Below are positions 46,018 to 56,513 of a stretch of DNA of 64,000 nt, piece after piece. The notes beneath the pieces are model-generated. The model was not told the origin of the DNA, did no database searches, and worked only from the letters and a program-made list of their open reading frames with translations. A program made the position numbers and the translations under genes. Numbering within the stretch: the first letter of the stretch is position 1; each line of letters starts with the position of its first letter. This DNA comes from an uncultured Aliiroseovarius sp. GTDB lineage: Bacteria > Pseudomonadota > Alphaproteobacteria > Rhodobacterales > Rhodobacteraceae. The DNA lies in assembly GCF_947492455.1 (NCBI RefSeq), contig NZ_CANLNB010000001.1, forward strand, positions 620,001 to 684,000. Reading direction: 5' to 3'.

Positions 46018-47769
46018 GTGGCTCCACAGATCGGTTCTTCCGGGTTAGGCACCCGATTTTCAAATCGTTGGCACGCAAAACGGGCGGCGCGGGCGCGGCC
46101 TGCGGCGGGATTTGTGTCGCAACCCGAACCGCGCACGATCGGATCGTTTGCGCGCGGTAAGCAGCTTTTGGCGGGGAATTTCTTGTTCGCGGGGCATCTG
46201 GTGAATGCGCCGGATCACATGTTGTGGGACATTCCTCCGCCCAATCCTGCCTTCATCGAAGAAACTCAAGGCTTTGCGTGGCTGGATGATCTGGCCAGCG
46301 TGGGCGACGCCGAAGCGCGGGAGCGCGCGCAAGAGTGGGTGTTTGGCTGGATTGACGCCTATGGCAATGGACGCGGTGAAGGGTGGACACCGGATCTGAC
46401 CGGGCGGCGTCTGATCCGCTGGATCAACCACGCACTGTTTCTGATGCGGGGCATGACGTCCGAGCAAAGCAAGTGGTTCTTCCGATCCCTTGGACAACAA
46501 ACCCTGTTTCTGGCGCGCCGTTGGCATGGTGCCACACCCGGTCTGCCCCGGTTCGAGGCGCTGACAGGTTTGATCTATGCCGGGTTCAGTCTGACCGGCG
46601 TCGATGTCCATGTGGATGGTGCCATTCGCGCTTTGGCGAAGGAGTGCGCCGATCAGATTGATGATCAGGGCGGTATCCCGACCCGGAACCCTGAAGAACT
46701 GCTGGAAGTCTTCACCCTTCTGAACTGGGCCGCGCTGGCCTTGCGCGAAAGTGATCGCGAACCTGAACCCGCCCATCTGGAAGCGATCAACAGGATTGCC
46801 CCCACCTTGCGCGCGCTGCGGCATGCGGATGGCGGGCTGGCGCGCTTTCACGGCGGTGGGCGCGGGCTGGACGGCCGTTTGGATCACGCGCTGGCGAGTT
46901 CAGGCGTGCGGGCTGGCGTGAACGAGGGGTTGGCGATGGGCTATGCCCGTCTATCCGCCGGGCGTACCAGTGTAATCATGGACGGCGCGCCGCCGCCTGC
47001 CGGGAATGCCTCGGCCAATGGCCACGCGTCGACCTTGGCGTTCGAGATGACCTCGGGTCGGCGCCCGGTGATTGTGAACTGCGGAACCGGTGTGCAATTT
47101 GGGCCGGAATGGCACAAGGCGGGGCGCGCCACGCCGTCGCATTCTGTGTTGGGTGTGACGGGCATGTCGTCCTCGCGGCTGTCTGCGCCACAAGTTCTGG
47201 ACGGGATCGAGCGGACCTTCCTGGCGCAAACCCCAAAGCAAGTGCCGCTGGAACCTGTGGTCGGTGTCGGAACGAATGGCGTTGTTGCCGCGCATGACGG
47301 CTATGTCGCGTCTCACGGCCTGACCCATATGCGCACGTTGGAGCTGAACGTGTCAGGGCGCGAGCTGTCGGGCGAAGACACGCTGGCTGCGGTCACGGAT
47401 GCGGATCAGGAGGCCTTCGACACCGCATTGGACGATACCTCGCTGCAAGGTGTGCCGTTCACGGTGCGATTCCACCTGCATCCCGAGGTTGACGCGACCC
47501 TTGATATGGGCGGTACGGCGGTGTCCTTGGCGCTGCGATCCGGCGAGATTTGGGTGTTCCGCTTCGAAGGGCGGGGTGAACTGATGCTGCAAAGCAGCAT
47601 TTATTTGGAAAAGTCGCGCCTGAAGCCCCGAAAAACAAAACAAGTGGTTCTCTCGGGCGTCGCAATGGACTATGCGACACGCATCCGCTGGACGCTAGCC
47701 AAGGCGCAAGACACCCCAACGGTTTTGCGTGACCTTGAAACGGGCGACCGGGCGGAGCTGCCAAGTTAA
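46018..47769 (+). CDS. Heparinase II/III family protein
   Basis: The 583-residue protein has a helical toroid N-terminal half and a C-terminal beta-rich half (from about 330) with the Hepar_II_III-type GRRPVIVNCGTG and ATPSHSVLGVTG segments. Members are polysaccharide lyases acting on uronic-acid polymers. Alphaproteobacterial copies placed next to rsmB and purH, as here, have no proven substrate. The only usable start in the frame is a GTG; no signal peptide is seen, so location is uncertain. Next gene is purH after 30 bases. Confidence 0.85.
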   Translation: MAPQIGSSGLGTRFSNRWHAKRAARARPAAGFVSQPEPRTIGSFARGKQLLAGNFLFAGHLVNAPDHMLWDIPPPNPAFIEETQGFAWLDDLASVGDAEARERAQEWVFGWIDAYGNGRGEGWTPDLTGRRLIRWINHALFLMRGMTSEQSKWFFRSLGQQTLFLARRWHGATPGLPRFEALTGLIYAGFSLTGVDVHVDGAIRALAKECADQIDDQGGIPTRNPEELLEVFTLLNWAALALRESDREPEPAHLEAINRIAPTLRALRHADGGLARFHGGGRGLDGRLDHALASSGVRAGVNEGLAMGYARLSAGRTSVIMDGAPPPAGNASANGHASTLAFEMTSGRRPVIVNCGTGVQFGPEWHKAGRATPSHSVLGVTGMSSSRLSAPQVLDGIERTFLAQTPKQVPLEPVVGVGTNGVVAAHDGYVASHGLTHMRTLELNVSGRELSGEDTLAAVTDADQEAFDTALDDTSLQGVPFTVRFHLHPEVDATLDMGGTAVSLALRSGEIWVFRFEGRGELMLQSSIYLEKSRLKPRKTKQVVLSGVAMDYATRIRWTLAKAQDTPTVLRDLETGDRAELPS

Positions 47770-47799
47770 CAGACTTCAGGCCTTGGGGGGCCAACTGAC

Positions 47800-49389
47800 A
47801 TGACTGACCTTCATCCGGTGCGCCGTGCGCTGATTTCCGTATCCGACAAGACCGGCCTGATCGAATTGGGCCAGGCGCTGGAAGCCCGCGGGGTCGAGAT
47901 CCTGTCGACCGGCGGCTCTGCCAAAGCCCTGCGCGACGCTGGCGTCGCCGTGAAAGACGTGGCCGAGGTCACCGGCTTCCCCGAGATGATGGACGGTCGT
48001 GTAAAGACGCTGCACCCGATGGTACATGGTGGCCTGCTGGCGCTGCGTGACAACGACGCGCATGTCGCCTCGATGCAGGAACACGGCATCGGTGCGATCG
48101 ACCTGTTGGTGGTGAACCTCTATCCGTTCGAGGAAACCGTCGCCAAGGGTGCTGACTATGACACCTGCATCGAGAACATCGACATTGGTGGCCCGGCGAT
48201 GATCCGCGCAGCGGCCAAGAACCATGCGTTTGTGAACGTGGTTGTAGATGTGCAGGACTATGACAAACTGCTGGGCGACATGGATCAGCACGGTGGTGCA
48301 ACCTGCCCGAAATTCCGCCGCAAGCTGGCTCAGACCGCTTACGCCCGTACTGCTGCCTATGACGCAGCCGTCTCGACTTGGCTGGCTGGCGCGCTGGAAC
48401 TGGAAGCCCCGCGTCGCCGCGCCTTTGCGGGCGAGCTGAAGCAGACCCTGCGCTATGGCGAAAACAGCCACCAGAAAGCGGCCTTCTATACCGACGGGTC
48501 AAACCGTCCCGGTGTTGCGACTGCAACCCAGCTGCAGGGCAAGGAACTGTCCTACAACAACATCAACGACACCGACGCCGCGTTTGAACTCGTCGCCGAG
48601 TTTGACCCTGCTGTCAGCCCCGCCGTTGCCATCATCAAGCACGCGAACCCCTGTGGTGTGGCCCAGGGTGCGACGCTGGTCGAGGCCTATCAGAAGGCAT
48701 TTGACTGCGACCGCACCTCGGCCTTTGGCGGCATCGTTGCGCTGAATCAGCCGCTGGACGCCGAAACCGCCACCAAGATTGTCGAGATCTTTACCGAGGT
48801 CGTGATCGCCCCCGGTGCGTCTGATGAAGCCAAGGAAATCTTCGCGGCCAAAAAGAACCTGCGTCTCTTGCTGACCGACGGACTGCCCGACACCCGTGCG
48901 CCTCTGACCGCTTATAAACAGGTCGCTGGCGGTGTTCTGGTGCAGGACAAAGACGTGGGCTATGTCGGCATGGACGACCTGAAAGTGGTGACCGAGAAAG
49001 CGCCGAGCGACGAACAGATGAAAGACCTTCTGTTCGCGTGGAAAGTTGCCAAACACGTCAAGTCGAACGCCATCGTTTACGTGAAGGACCAAGCCACCGT
49101 GGGTGTCGGTGCGGGCCAGATGAGCCGTCTGGACAGTGCCAACGTCGCCGCCTCGAAGGCCGAGCGTATGGCAGCCGAACTGGGTCTGGACGAAAGCCTT
49201 GCGAAAGGCTCGGCCGTCGCATCGGATGCGTTCTTCCCGTTCCCCGACGGTTTGTTGGAAGCGGCTGCCGCAGGTGGCACCTGCGTGATCCAGCCCGGTG
49301 GCTCGATGCGCGATCAGGAAGTGATCGACGCGGCGAACGAAGCTGGTTTGGCCATGGTCTTCACCGGCATGCGCCACTTCCGGCACTAA
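47800..49389 (+). CDS. purH: Bifunctional AICAR formyltransferase / IMP cyclohydrolase PurH
   Basis: PurH carries out the last two steps of IMP synthesis. The 529-residue protein has the N-terminal IMP cyclohydrolase/MGS-like domain ([41 protein letters not shown], about 1-200). The C-terminal AICAR transformylase domain has [13 protein letters not shown] (about 278-290) and, at its end, [14 protein letters not shown]. It is full length. lspA follows 7 bases later. Confidence 0.98.
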   Translation: MTDLHPVRRALISVSDKTGLIELGQALEARGVEILSTGGSAKALRDAGVAVKDVAEVTGFPEMMDGRVKTLHPMVHGGLLALRDNDAHVASMQEHGIGAIDLLVVNLYPFEETVAKGADYDTCIENIDIGGPAMIRAAAKNHAFVNVVVDVQDYDKLLGDMDQHGGATCPKFRRKLAQTAYARTAAYDAAVSTWLAGALELEAPRRRAFAGELKQTLRYGENSHQKAAFYTDGSNRPGVATATQLQGKELSYNNINDTDAAFELVAEFDPAVSPAVAIIKHANPCGVAQGATLVEAYQKAFDCDRTSAFGGIVALNQPLDAETATKIVEIFTEVVIAPGASDEAKEIFAAKKNLRLLLTDGLPDTRAPLTAYKQVAGGVLVQDKDVGYVGMDDLKVVTEKAPSDEQMKDLLFAWKVAKHVKSNAIVYVKDQATVGVGAGQMSRLDSANVAASKAERMAAELGLDESLAKGSAVASDAFFPFPDGLLEAAAAGGTCVIQPGGSMRDQEVIDAANEAGLAMVFTGMRHFRH

Positions 49390-49396
49390 GCCCATG

Positions 49397-49870
49397 ATGC
49401 GCGTGATTGGCATATCCGCACTGGTTGCGTTCCTGCTGGATCAGCTGACCAAGTATCACGCGTTGTATGTTTTGGATCTGGACCGCGTTGGCGTGGTCCA
49501 GATCTGGCCGCCTTATCTGGTCTATCAAATGGGCTGGAACACCGGCATTAACTTTGGCCTCTTTGGCGGTTCGGACCCAAGCGTCACCCGCTGGATCCTG
49601 ATCGCAATCGCTGTGATCATCGCAGTTTGGGTCGTCTGGTGGGTCGTGAAAGAGCAGGTCGGCAAACTGGGCCAGATCTCGGCCGGGTTGTTGGTGGGCG
49701 GCGCGCTGGGTAATGTTTTGGACCGCATCTATTACGGCGCGGTCGTCGACTTTCTGAACACGTCGTGCTGCGGAATCCAGAACCCCTATTCCTTTAATGT
49801 CGCGGATATTTTCGTCTTCGCGGGCGCCATCGGACTGGTTCTTTTCGCCTCGTCTAACAAGACCCCGTGA
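49397..49870 (+). CDS. lspA: Lipoprotein signal peptidase LspA (signal peptidase II)
   Basis: LspA is an inner-membrane aspartic protease that removes signal peptides from lipidated prolipoproteins. The 157-residue protein has four hydrophobic helices and both catalytic aspartates, in GNVLDRIYYGAVVDFLN and NVADIFVFAG; the substrate-side motif GWNTGINFGLF is also present. The start may be either of two adjacent ATGs (49394 or 49397). The next gene encodes a lipoprotein, a fitting substrate. Confidence 0.95.
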   Translation: MRVIGISALVAFLLDQLTKYHALYVLDLDRVGVVQIWPPYLVYQMGWNTGINFGLFGGSDPSVTRWILIAIAVIIAVWVVWWVVKEQVGKLGQISAGLLVGGALGNVLDRIYYGAVVDFLNTSCCGIQNPYSFNVADIFVFAGAIGLVLFASSNKTP

Positions 49871-49927
49871 CGCGGCTTTCCGAATGGGCTAATAAACCCA
49901 TAGATTACCTTGGGGATTGGACGTGGA

Positions 49928-50455
49928 ATGCGTGTTTCGTCTGTTAAATTTCTGACTATTGGCGCCATGATTGTTGGGCTGGCCGCCTGTTCCAAAGGCG
50001 AACCGTCGCTGATGAACCTGCGTGCAACGCAAGATGGCCCGGACGAGTTCGCGATTCTGCCGACGAAACCCTTGGAAGAACCGAAGAACTATACCGATCT
50101 GCCCACGCCCACTCCGGGTCAGTCGAACCTGACCGATCCGACACCGCAGGCAGATGCGATTGCAGCGCTGGGCGGCAATCTGGGGTCGGGTAAGTTGCGC
50201 CGCGGAGAAGGCGCGCTAGTTAGCGCGGCCAGCCGTTACGGCGTGTCGGCAAATATCCGCGAGGTTCTGGCTGCAGCAGATCTGGAATGGCGCAAGGACA
50301 ACAAGGGCCGCGTGCTTGAACGTCTGTTCAACGTGAACGTCTATTATCGTGCCTATGAGGCGATGCATTTGAACCAGCATCTGGAGCTTGAGCGCCTGCG
50401 CCGTCTGGGCATCTGGACCCCGGCCGCCCCGCCCGAGGTGGTGACCGATCGCTAA
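49928..50455 (+). CDS. DUF3035 family lipoprotein
   Basis: The 175-residue protein has a lipoprotein signal peptide with lipobox GLAAC (cysteine near residue 21), an acidic, proline-rich linker and a C-terminal helical region ending WTPAAPPEV. It matches the DUF3035 lipoproteins of Rhodobacteraceae, found next to lspA as here; function unknown. A strong terminator follows. Confidence 0.83.
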   Translation: MRVSSVKFLTIGAMIVGLAACSKGEPSLMNLRATQDGPDEFAILPTKPLEEPKNYTDLPTPTPGQSNLTDPTPQADAIAALGGNLGSGKLRRGEGALVSAASRYGVSANIREVLAAADLEWRKDNKGRVLERLFNVNVYYRAYEAMHLNQHLELERLRRLGIWTPAAPPEVVTDR

Positions 50456-50468
50456 TCCACGACAGAAT

Positions 50469-50490
50469 GGGGCCTTCGGGCCCTTTTTTT
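50469..50490 (+). terminator. Rho-independent terminator with UUCG tetraloop
   Basis: GGGCC-TTCG-GGCCC (50470-50483), flanked by G-T and A-T pairs, is followed by seven Ts. It closes the rsmB-to-DUF3035 transcript. Confidence 0.95.
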
Positions 50491-50594
50491 GTTCTGGACC
50501 GGTCGCTGGGTTAACCTTGATCACATGTTCGTTGCCAAGGCTTGAAGCAGGGGCTGGGGTGGATCATTTTAATCCGACATGGAAGGAGCATTAC

Positions 50595-51929
50595 ATGCGT
50601 TTCATTCTTGCAGGATTGCTGGCGATTGGGCTGGTTGCGCCGGCGTCGGCGAAAGATGATGTCAGCCATTTCACACTGGATAACGGGCTTGAGGTCGTCG
50701 TGATCGAAGACCACCGCGCGCCAGTTGTGGTCCACATGCTGTGGTATCGCGCAGGTGCTGCAGACGAGGCGCCCGGCGTCTCGGGCGTGGCGCATTTTCT
50801 GGAACACCTTCTGTTCAAAGAGACCAAGAACTTCGAGGCCGGCGCGCTCAGCCGAGCGGTGGCCGAAAACGGCGGGTCGGACAATGCGTTTACCTCGCAG
50901 GATTATACGGCTTATTTCCAACGCGTCGCCGCGGACCGTCTGGGCCTGATGATGGAGATGGAATCAGATCGCGTACGCAACCTGATCCTGTCCGAAGATG
51001 ACATCGCCACCGAGCGTGACGTGATTTTGGAAGAACGCGCGCAGCGGACCGATAGCGATCCAAGCGCCCTGTTTCGAGAGCAGCTGAATGCCGCCGCCCA
51101 TCTGAACCACCCCTATGGCATCCCGGTCATTGGCTGGCGCCACGAGATGGAGAGCCTGTCGCGAGCCGATGCTCTGGCCTTCTATGAAAAGTTTTATGCG
51201 CCCAACAATGCCATACTGGTCGTCGCTGGTGATGTCGTGCCAGAAGAAGTTCTGGAACTGGCCAAGACACACTACGGCCCGTTGGCACCTACGCGTGATC
51301 TGGGCGAACGCGTGCGCGTACAGGAACCCCCGCAACTGGCCGAACGCCGTATTCGCTTTGCCGATCCGCGTGTCGCGCAACCCTATGTCCTGCGCCGCTA
51401 TCAGGCGCCCGAGCGTGACCCTGGTGCGCAGGAAGAGGCCGCCGCGCTGGTCTATCTGGCCGAGATCCTTGGCGGCAATGGCGCGACCTCGGTCCTTGGA
51501 CGGGCGCTGCAGTTTGATGAACAGATCGCAGTTTATGCAGGGGCGGGATATCGCTCGGTCTCGTTGGATGACACCAGTTTCTCGTTGATCGTCGTGCCCA
51601 CCCCGGATGTGTCTTTGAAAGACGCCGAAGCCGCCTTGGATCGCGAGATCGCCGCGTTTCTTGATAACGGCATCGACCTCGAGCAATTTGAGCGGGTGAA
51701 GTTCCAGATTCGCGCTGATGATGTCTATTCGCAGGATGATGTGTACGCACGGGCAGAGCGGTACGGCGAGGCGCTGACCTCGGGGCTGACGATTGAAGAT
51801 GTGCAGGCGTGGCCCGACGTGCTTCAAGCGGTCACGCCGGAAGACGTGATGGCCGCTGCGCGCGCGGTGTTTGATGATCGCAGGGCTGTCACCGGATGGC
51901 TGGTTCCCGAAGGCGGAGAGGACATGTAA
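50595..51929 (+). CDS. M16 family zinc peptidase, catalytic member of a pair
   Basis: The 444-residue exported protein (signal peptide cut near ASAKDD) has the inverted zinc motif HxxEH, seen as H67-FL-E70-H71 in GVAHFLEHLLFK, and the downstream Glu in the DVILEE region. It is a pitrilysin/MPP-like protease of the periplasm. The AAGGAG-ATG spacing is good. Its stop overlaps the start of a second M16 gene that lacks the motif, the usual active/inactive heterodimer layout. Confidence 0.93.
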   Translation: MRFILAGLLAIGLVAPASAKDDVSHFTLDNGLEVVVIEDHRAPVVVHMLWYRAGAADEAPGVSGVAHFLEHLLFKETKNFEAGALSRAVAENGGSDNAFTSQDYTAYFQRVAADRLGLMMEMESDRVRNLILSEDDIATERDVILEERAQRTDSDPSALFREQLNAAAHLNHPYGIPVIGWRHEMESLSRADALAFYEKFYAPNNAILVVAGDVVPEEVLELAKTHYGPLAPTRDLGERVRVQEPPQLAERRIRFADPRVAQPYVLRRYQAPERDPGAQEEAAALVYLAEILGGNGATSVLGRALQFDEQIAVYAGAGYRSVSLDDTSFSLIVVPTPDVSLKDAEAALDREIAAFLDNGIDLEQFERVKFQIRADDVYSQDDVYARAERYGEALTSGLTIEDVQAWPDVLQAVTPEDVMAAARAVFDDRRAVTGWLVPEGGEDM

Positions 51930-53239
51930 TGAAACGGATTGTTCTTGTTTTAGCAGGGTTGATTGCCCTGACCTTTCCCGCCCGCGCCGAGGTCGCCATT
52001 CAGGAAGTCACCTCGGATAACGGCCATGTGGCGTGGCTGGTCAACGAACCGGCCCTTCCCTTCACTGCGCTGGAAATCCGCTTTCGTGGCGGAACGGTAT
52101 TGGATCGCCCGGGCAAACGTGGGGCCGTGAATTTGATGGTCGGCCTTTTGGAAGAAGGGGCTGGTGATATGGACGCGCAGGGCTTCGCCGAAGCGCGTGA
52201 AGCTTTGGCGGCGTCGTATGGATTCGATGCTGGGGAAGACAGCATCGGGATCTCGGCACAGTTTCTGACCGAAAACCGCGATCAGGCCGTTGCATTGCTG
52301 CACGAGGCGCTGACTGCCCCACGGTTTGATGACACGGCGGTTGACCGGGTGCGTGGGCAGGTTCTGTCGCATCTCGCGTCCCGTGCGACCGAGCCGCGCT
52401 CGCTTGCCGCAGATGCGTTTGATGCAGCGGCGTATGGGGATCATCCCTATGGCAGCTATGATGGCGGAACGGTCGATAGCGTCACGGCGTTGACGCGCGA
52501 GGACATCGTGAACGCCTATCGCGACACGATTGCGCTGGACCGCATCTATGTGGCCGCTGTGGGCGACATCACCGCAGAAGAACTTGGCCCGCTTCTTGAT
52601 CAGCTGTTTGACGGCTTGCCCCAAATGGGTGCCACCATGCCGGATCGGGTCGCGTTTGGCCTGCCCGGCGGTACCACTGTCGTGCCCTTTGACACGCCGC
52701 AATCCGTCGCATTGTTCGGCCATACTGGTATCAAACGCGACGATCCCGATTTCTTCGCTGCCTATATCGTGAACACGCTTCTAGGCGGGCCAAGTTCTCT
52801 GTCCCGCTTGATGCATCAGGTCCGGGAAGAGCGCGGGCTGACCTATGGGATCGGCTCGTATCTGGTGCCCGTCGACTGGACCGAAAGCGTGCTTGGGCAG
52901 TTTTCCAGCCAGAACGCCGTCATAGGAGAGGCCATCGACGTGGTGCGTGATGAATGGGCGAAGATCGCCCGCGACGGCATCACACAAGAAGAGCTGACCG
53001 CCGCCCAGACCTATCTGACCGGATCGTATCCGTTGCGGTTTGACGGCAATGCCAACATCGCCAACATCATGGTGGCGATGCAGATGGAAGGGCTGCCAAT
53101 CGACTATATCGCGACCCGGAATGACCAGGTCATGGCCGTCACGTTGGACGAGGCAAACCGCGTCGCATCCGAGCTGTATCAGCCCGATGCGCTGCACTTT
53201 GTGGTAGTCGGTCAGCCCGAAGGTGTCGTGTCGAATTAA
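51929..53239 (+). CDS. M16 family protein, inactive partner subunit
   Basis: This 436-residue exported protein (signal peptide cut near ARAEVA) has the M16 fold and the C-terminal RxxY-like block VREERGLTYGIGSYLV used for substrate binding. In the HxxEH position it reads NLMVGLLEEGAG, so it cannot bind zinc. It is therefore the non-catalytic half of a heterodimer with the gene before it (1-bp overlap, TAATG). Confidence 0.92.
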   Translation: MKRIVLVLAGLIALTFPARAEVAIQEVTSDNGHVAWLVNEPALPFTALEIRFRGGTVLDRPGKRGAVNLMVGLLEEGAGDMDAQGFAEAREALAASYGFDAGEDSIGISAQFLTENRDQAVALLHEALTAPRFDDTAVDRVRGQVLSHLASRATEPRSLAADAFDAAAYGDHPYGSYDGGTVDSVTALTREDIVNAYRDTIALDRIYVAAVGDITAEELGPLLDQLFDGLPQMGATMPDRVAFGLPGGTTVVPFDTPQSVALFGHTGIKRDDPDFFAAYIVNTLLGGPSSLSRLMHQVREERGLTYGIGSYLVPVDWTESVLGQFSSQNAVIGEAIDVVRDEWAKIARDGITQEELTAAQTYLTGSYPLRFDGNANIANIMVAMQMEGLPIDYIATRNDQVMAVTLDEANRVASELYQPDALHFVVVGQPEGVVSN

Positions 53240-53290
53240 GCCGATTTGCGCAATGGTCGAATCGGGCGCGCATATGCTAGTTCTTGTGGT

Positions 53291-55153
53291 ATGCCCGGAG
53301 ATAGCCCCCATATAAGCTCGGATCAGCCGGTCCGCCGCCCCGTTATCCGCCAGCTGGATGACGCTGCAATCAACCGGATTGCGGCGGGCGAAGTGGTGGA
53401 ACGTCCGGCCTCGGCGGTAAAGGAACTGGTGGAAAACGCCATCGATGCAGGCGCCACACGGATCGAGGTCGCCTATGCCGATGGCGGCAAGACGCTGATC
53501 CGTGTGACAGATGATGGCTGTGGCATCGCGCCCGATGATCTGGCGCTGGCCATGTCGCGCCATGCGACCTCGAAAATCGACGGGTCGGACCTGTTGGACA
53601 TCCACACCTTTGGCTTCCGGGGCGAGGCGCTGCCTTCGCTTGGTGCCGTTGGTCGCCTGACCATCACCTCGCGCGCGCAGGGCTTTGACGCGGCGGTGAT
53701 CCGCGTGGCGGGCGGGCAGATGGACCCGGTGAAACCGGCGGCCCTGTCCGGTGGCACGGTGGTCGAGCTACGCGACCTGTTCTACGCCACGCCCGCGCGT
53801 CTGAAGTTCCTGCGTACCGACCGGGCCGAGGCGCAGGCGATCTCCGACGTGGTCAAGCGCCTTGCGATGGCCGAGCCGCAGATCGGCTTCATCTTGCGAG
53901 ACGTGTCCGGTGGCGGCGAAGGTCGTGTCACCTTCCGCGCGGACCCGGAAACCGGTGATATGTTTGATGCGCTGTCGGGCCGTTTGGCGACCATTCTGGG
54001 CCGCGATTTCGCCGAGAACGCCATCCCGATAGATGCCGAGCGCGACGGGCTACGGCTGGCTGGTTTCGCCGCCCTGCCAACCTATTCTCGCGGCGCTGCC
54101 GTGGCGCAGTTCCTGTTCGTGAATGGCCGCCCGGTGAAAGACAAATTGCTGACGGGTGCGCTTCGGGCAGCCTATTTCGATTTCCTGTCGCGTGACCGCC
54201 ACCCGGCGGCGGCGCTCTTTGTCAGTTGCGATCCGCATCTGGTCGACGTGAACGTCCACCCCGCAAAATCCGAGGTCCGTTTCCGCGAACCCGGCACTGC
54301 GCGCGGGCTGATCGTGTCGGGCTTGCGACATGCTTTGGCCAACGCCGGCCACCGCGCGTCCACGACTGTGGCCGGCGCGACCTTGGGTGCCATGCGCCCC
54401 GAGCCGACCGAACCCCGTGTCTATCAGATGGACCGCCCCAGCCTTGGCGCGATGCGGTCCTCCTATCAAGCGCAGATGCCCGCGCCGGACACGCCGGGCT
54501 TTGCCGAGATGTCCGCGCCCTCGGCCCGGTTCGATCCGGTGGTCGAGCCCGAACAAGACGCCCCGCAAGAGGCGCTGCCCTTGGGGGCTGCCCGCGCGCA
54601 GGTGCACGAAAACTACATCATCGCCCAGACAGAAACGGGCATGGTGATCGTCGACCAGCACGCGGCGCATGAACGTTTGGTTTATGAGAAACTCAAACGC
54701 CAGATGGCGGAAAACGGCGTCGCCCGTCAGGCCCTTCTGATCCCCGAGATCGTCGAACTGTCGGCGGGCGATGTAGCGCGTTTGCTTGAGGTCGCAGACA
54801 ACCTCGCAACCATGGGTCTGGTCATCGAACCCTTCGGCGGGGACGCCGTCGCCGTGCGCGAAACCCCCGCCATTCTGGGCGAAATCAATGCCACCGCGAT
54901 GATCAAGGACGTGCTGGATGAACTCACCGATCTGGGCGACAGCAACATGGTGCAGGCCAAGATCGAGGCTGTGCTGTCTCGCGTCGCCTGCCACGGCTCG
55001 ATCCGGTCCGGCCGCTGGATGCGCCCCGAAGAAATGAACGCCCTGCTGCGCGAGATGGAGGCCACGCCCCATTCCGGCCAGTGCAACCACGGGCGCCCCA
55101 CTTATGTCGAGCTGAAGCTCGCTGATATCGAAAGGCTGTTTGGACGCACATGA
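53291..55153 (+). CDS. mutL: DNA mismatch repair protein MutL
   Basis: MutL couples mismatch recognition by MutS to strand incision. The 620-residue protein has the GHKL ATPase domain (residues about 20-340) with [22 protein letters not shown] and [12 protein letters not shown], and a C-terminal dimerisation domain with the endonuclease motif [12 protein letters not shown] (DQHAxxExxxxE, about 457), CHGSIRSGR and QCNHGRPT. So this is an endonuclease-type MutL, as expected where MutH is absent. rmuC overlaps its stop by 4 bp. Confidence 0.97.
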   Translation: MPGDSPHISSDQPVRRPVIRQLDDAAINRIAAGEVVERPASAVKELVENAIDAGATRIEVAYADGGKTLIRVTDDGCGIAPDDLALAMSRHATSKIDGSDLLDIHTFGFRGEALPSLGAVGRLTITSRAQGFDAAVIRVAGGQMDPVKPAALSGGTVVELRDLFYATPARLKFLRTDRAEAQAISDVVKRLAMAEPQIGFILRDVSGGGEGRVTFRADPETGDMFDALSGRLATILGRDFAENAIPIDAERDGLRLAGFAALPTYSRGAAVAQFLFVNGRPVKDKLLTGALRAAYFDFLSRDRHPAAALFVSCDPHLVDVNVHPAKSEVRFREPGTARGLIVSGLRHALANAGHRASTTVAGATLGAMRPEPTEPRVYQMDRPSLGAMRSSYQAQMPAPDTPGFAEMSAPSARFDPVVEPEQDAPQEALPLGAARAQVHENYIIAQTETGMVIVDQHAAHERLVYEKLKRQMAENGVARQALLIPEIVELSAGDVARLLEVADNLATMGLVIEPFGGDAVAVRETPAILGEINATAMIKDVLDELTDLGDSNMVQAKIEAVLSRVACHGSIRSGRWMRPEEMNALLREMEATPHSGQCNHGRPTYVELKLADIERLFGRT

Positions 55154-56379
55154 TCCAGATCGGTGACACGACATATGACCTCTCTGACCCGCTGGTGTTG
55201 TTGACGCTGGGCGGCATCGCGCTTGCGGTTCTGATGTTCATCCTGCTGGTGGTGGTCTTGCGCCGCGCTGGCCGTTCGACCCGCGTGGCCGAGGATCTGG
55301 CGCTGCAGATGGGCGGTCTGGGGCAGGCCGTGCAGGTGCTGGGCGCCGGGCAGGATCAGCTGTCTGGTGGGCTGCGCACCGTGTCGGACGCGCAGGCCTC
55401 GGGCCAAGCGCAGGTGCTGCAAGCGATGGAGGCCCGCTTGGCCCATGTGCAGCAGCAGATGAATGATCGGCTGCATGACAACGCGATGAAATCTGCGCGC
55501 GCGATGTCCGAGTTGCAAGACCGGATGAAGGAAAGCTTGCAGGGCAATACGGTGAAGACCACCGAAAGCCTGACGCAGCTGCAGGAACGGCTGAAAGTGA
55601 TCGATAAGGCGCAGGACAACATCACCCGCTTGTCGGGCGACGTGTTAAGCCTTCAGGACATCCTGTCAAACAAGCAAACCCGCGGCGCGTTTGGGGAAAT
55701 CCAACTGACCGACATCGTGTCGAAGGCGCTACCGAAGGACAGCTATGACCTGCAGGCCACGCTGTCGAACGGCAAACGGGCAGACTGTCTGATCCACCTG
55801 CCGAACCCGCCCGGTCCCATCGTGATCGACTCGAAATTCCCGCTGGAAGCCTACGAGGCGCTGCGCCGAGCAGAAACGCAGGAGGCGCTGACGCTCGCTG
55901 CCCGCGCGATGAAAACCGCCGTGCGCGCGCATATCAAAGCGATCTCGGAAAAGTACATCATCGAGGGCGAAACCGCCGACGGCGCGCTGATGTTCCTGCC
56001 GTCCGAGGCCGTCTATGCCGAGCTACACGCCAATTTCTCGGAGGTGGTTCGCGAAGGTTTCGAGGCCCGCGTCTGGATCGTCTCGCCCACCACCTGCATG
56101 GCGACCCTGAACACCATGCGCGCGATCCTGAAAGACGCGCGGATGCGCGAACAGGCCGGCGCGATCCGCAAAGAGCTGCACCTGCTGTCTGCCGATGTCG
56201 GGCGACTGGGCGACCGTGTCGCGAACCTCGACCGGCATTTCCACCAAGCCGCGAAAGACATCTCCGAGATCAAGATCTCGGCCGAGAAAGCAGGCAACCG
56301 CGCCAAACGGCTGGATAATTTCGATTTCGAAGAGGTCACCGACGAGGACCAGAATGTGGTGCCGATTGGGAAGGGATAG
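55150..56379 (+). CDS. rmuC: DNA recombination protein RmuC homolog
   Basis: RmuC-family proteins limit recombination at inverted repeats and have a PD-(D/E)XK-like nuclease core. The 409-residue protein has an N-terminal membrane helix (about 18-38), a coiled-coil (about 60-160) and the RmuC core with [32 protein letters not shown] and [15 protein letters not shown]. It is coupled to mutL. A terminator follows 25 bases after the stop. Confidence 0.93.
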   Translation: MIQIGDTTYDLSDPLVLLTLGGIALAVLMFILLVVVLRRAGRSTRVAEDLALQMGGLGQAVQVLGAGQDQLSGGLRTVSDAQASGQAQVLQAMEARLAHVQQQMNDRLHDNAMKSARAMSELQDRMKESLQGNTVKTTESLTQLQERLKVIDKAQDNITRLSGDVLSLQDILSNKQTRGAFGEIQLTDIVSKALPKDSYDLQATLSNGKRADCLIHLPNPPGPIVIDSKFPLEAYEALRRAETQEALTLAARAMKTAVRAHIKAISEKYIIEGETADGALMFLPSEAVYAELHANFSEVVREGFEARVWIVSPTTCMATLNTMRAILKDARMREQAGAIRKELHLLSADVGRLGDRVANLDRHFHQAAKDISEIKISAEKAGNRAKRLDNFDFEEVTDEDQNVVPIGKG

Positions 56380-56403
56380 TGACTTAGCATTGCAAAAAAG
56401 ACA

Positions 56404-56437
56404 AAACCCGCCGCATTGCGACGGGTTTATCTTTCTT
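56404..56437 (+). terminator. Rho-independent terminator after rmuC
   Basis: AAACCCG (56404-56410) pairs with CGGGTTT (56422-56428), with an inner CGC-ATT-GCG stem, followed by ATCTTTCTTT. Confidence 0.85.
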
Positions 56438-56481
56438 TATGCGATGAGGGGAGGCATAGTGCCCGCAATCTCAAAGCTCAT

Positions 56482-56495
56482 GCTGTATATACAGC
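56482..56495. promoter_or_regulatory. 14-bp perfect palindrome upstream of the Abi-like gene
   Basis: GCTGTATATACAGC is a perfect palindrome 19 bases before the Abi-like start, overlapping the AT-rich stretch where its promoter should be. It looks like an operator. It resembles but is not an E. coli LexA box (CTGT-N4-ACAG rather than N8). Confidence 0.4.
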
Positions 56496-56513
56496 TGCGT
56501 ATATTAACTGTCA

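Noticed and set aside
56482-56495. Possible LexA (SOS) box.
   Set aside because: The spacing is CTGT-N4-ACAG, not the N8 of the gammaproteobacterial box, and not the GTTC-N7-GTTC type used by alphaproteobacteria. Kept as an unassigned palindrome.
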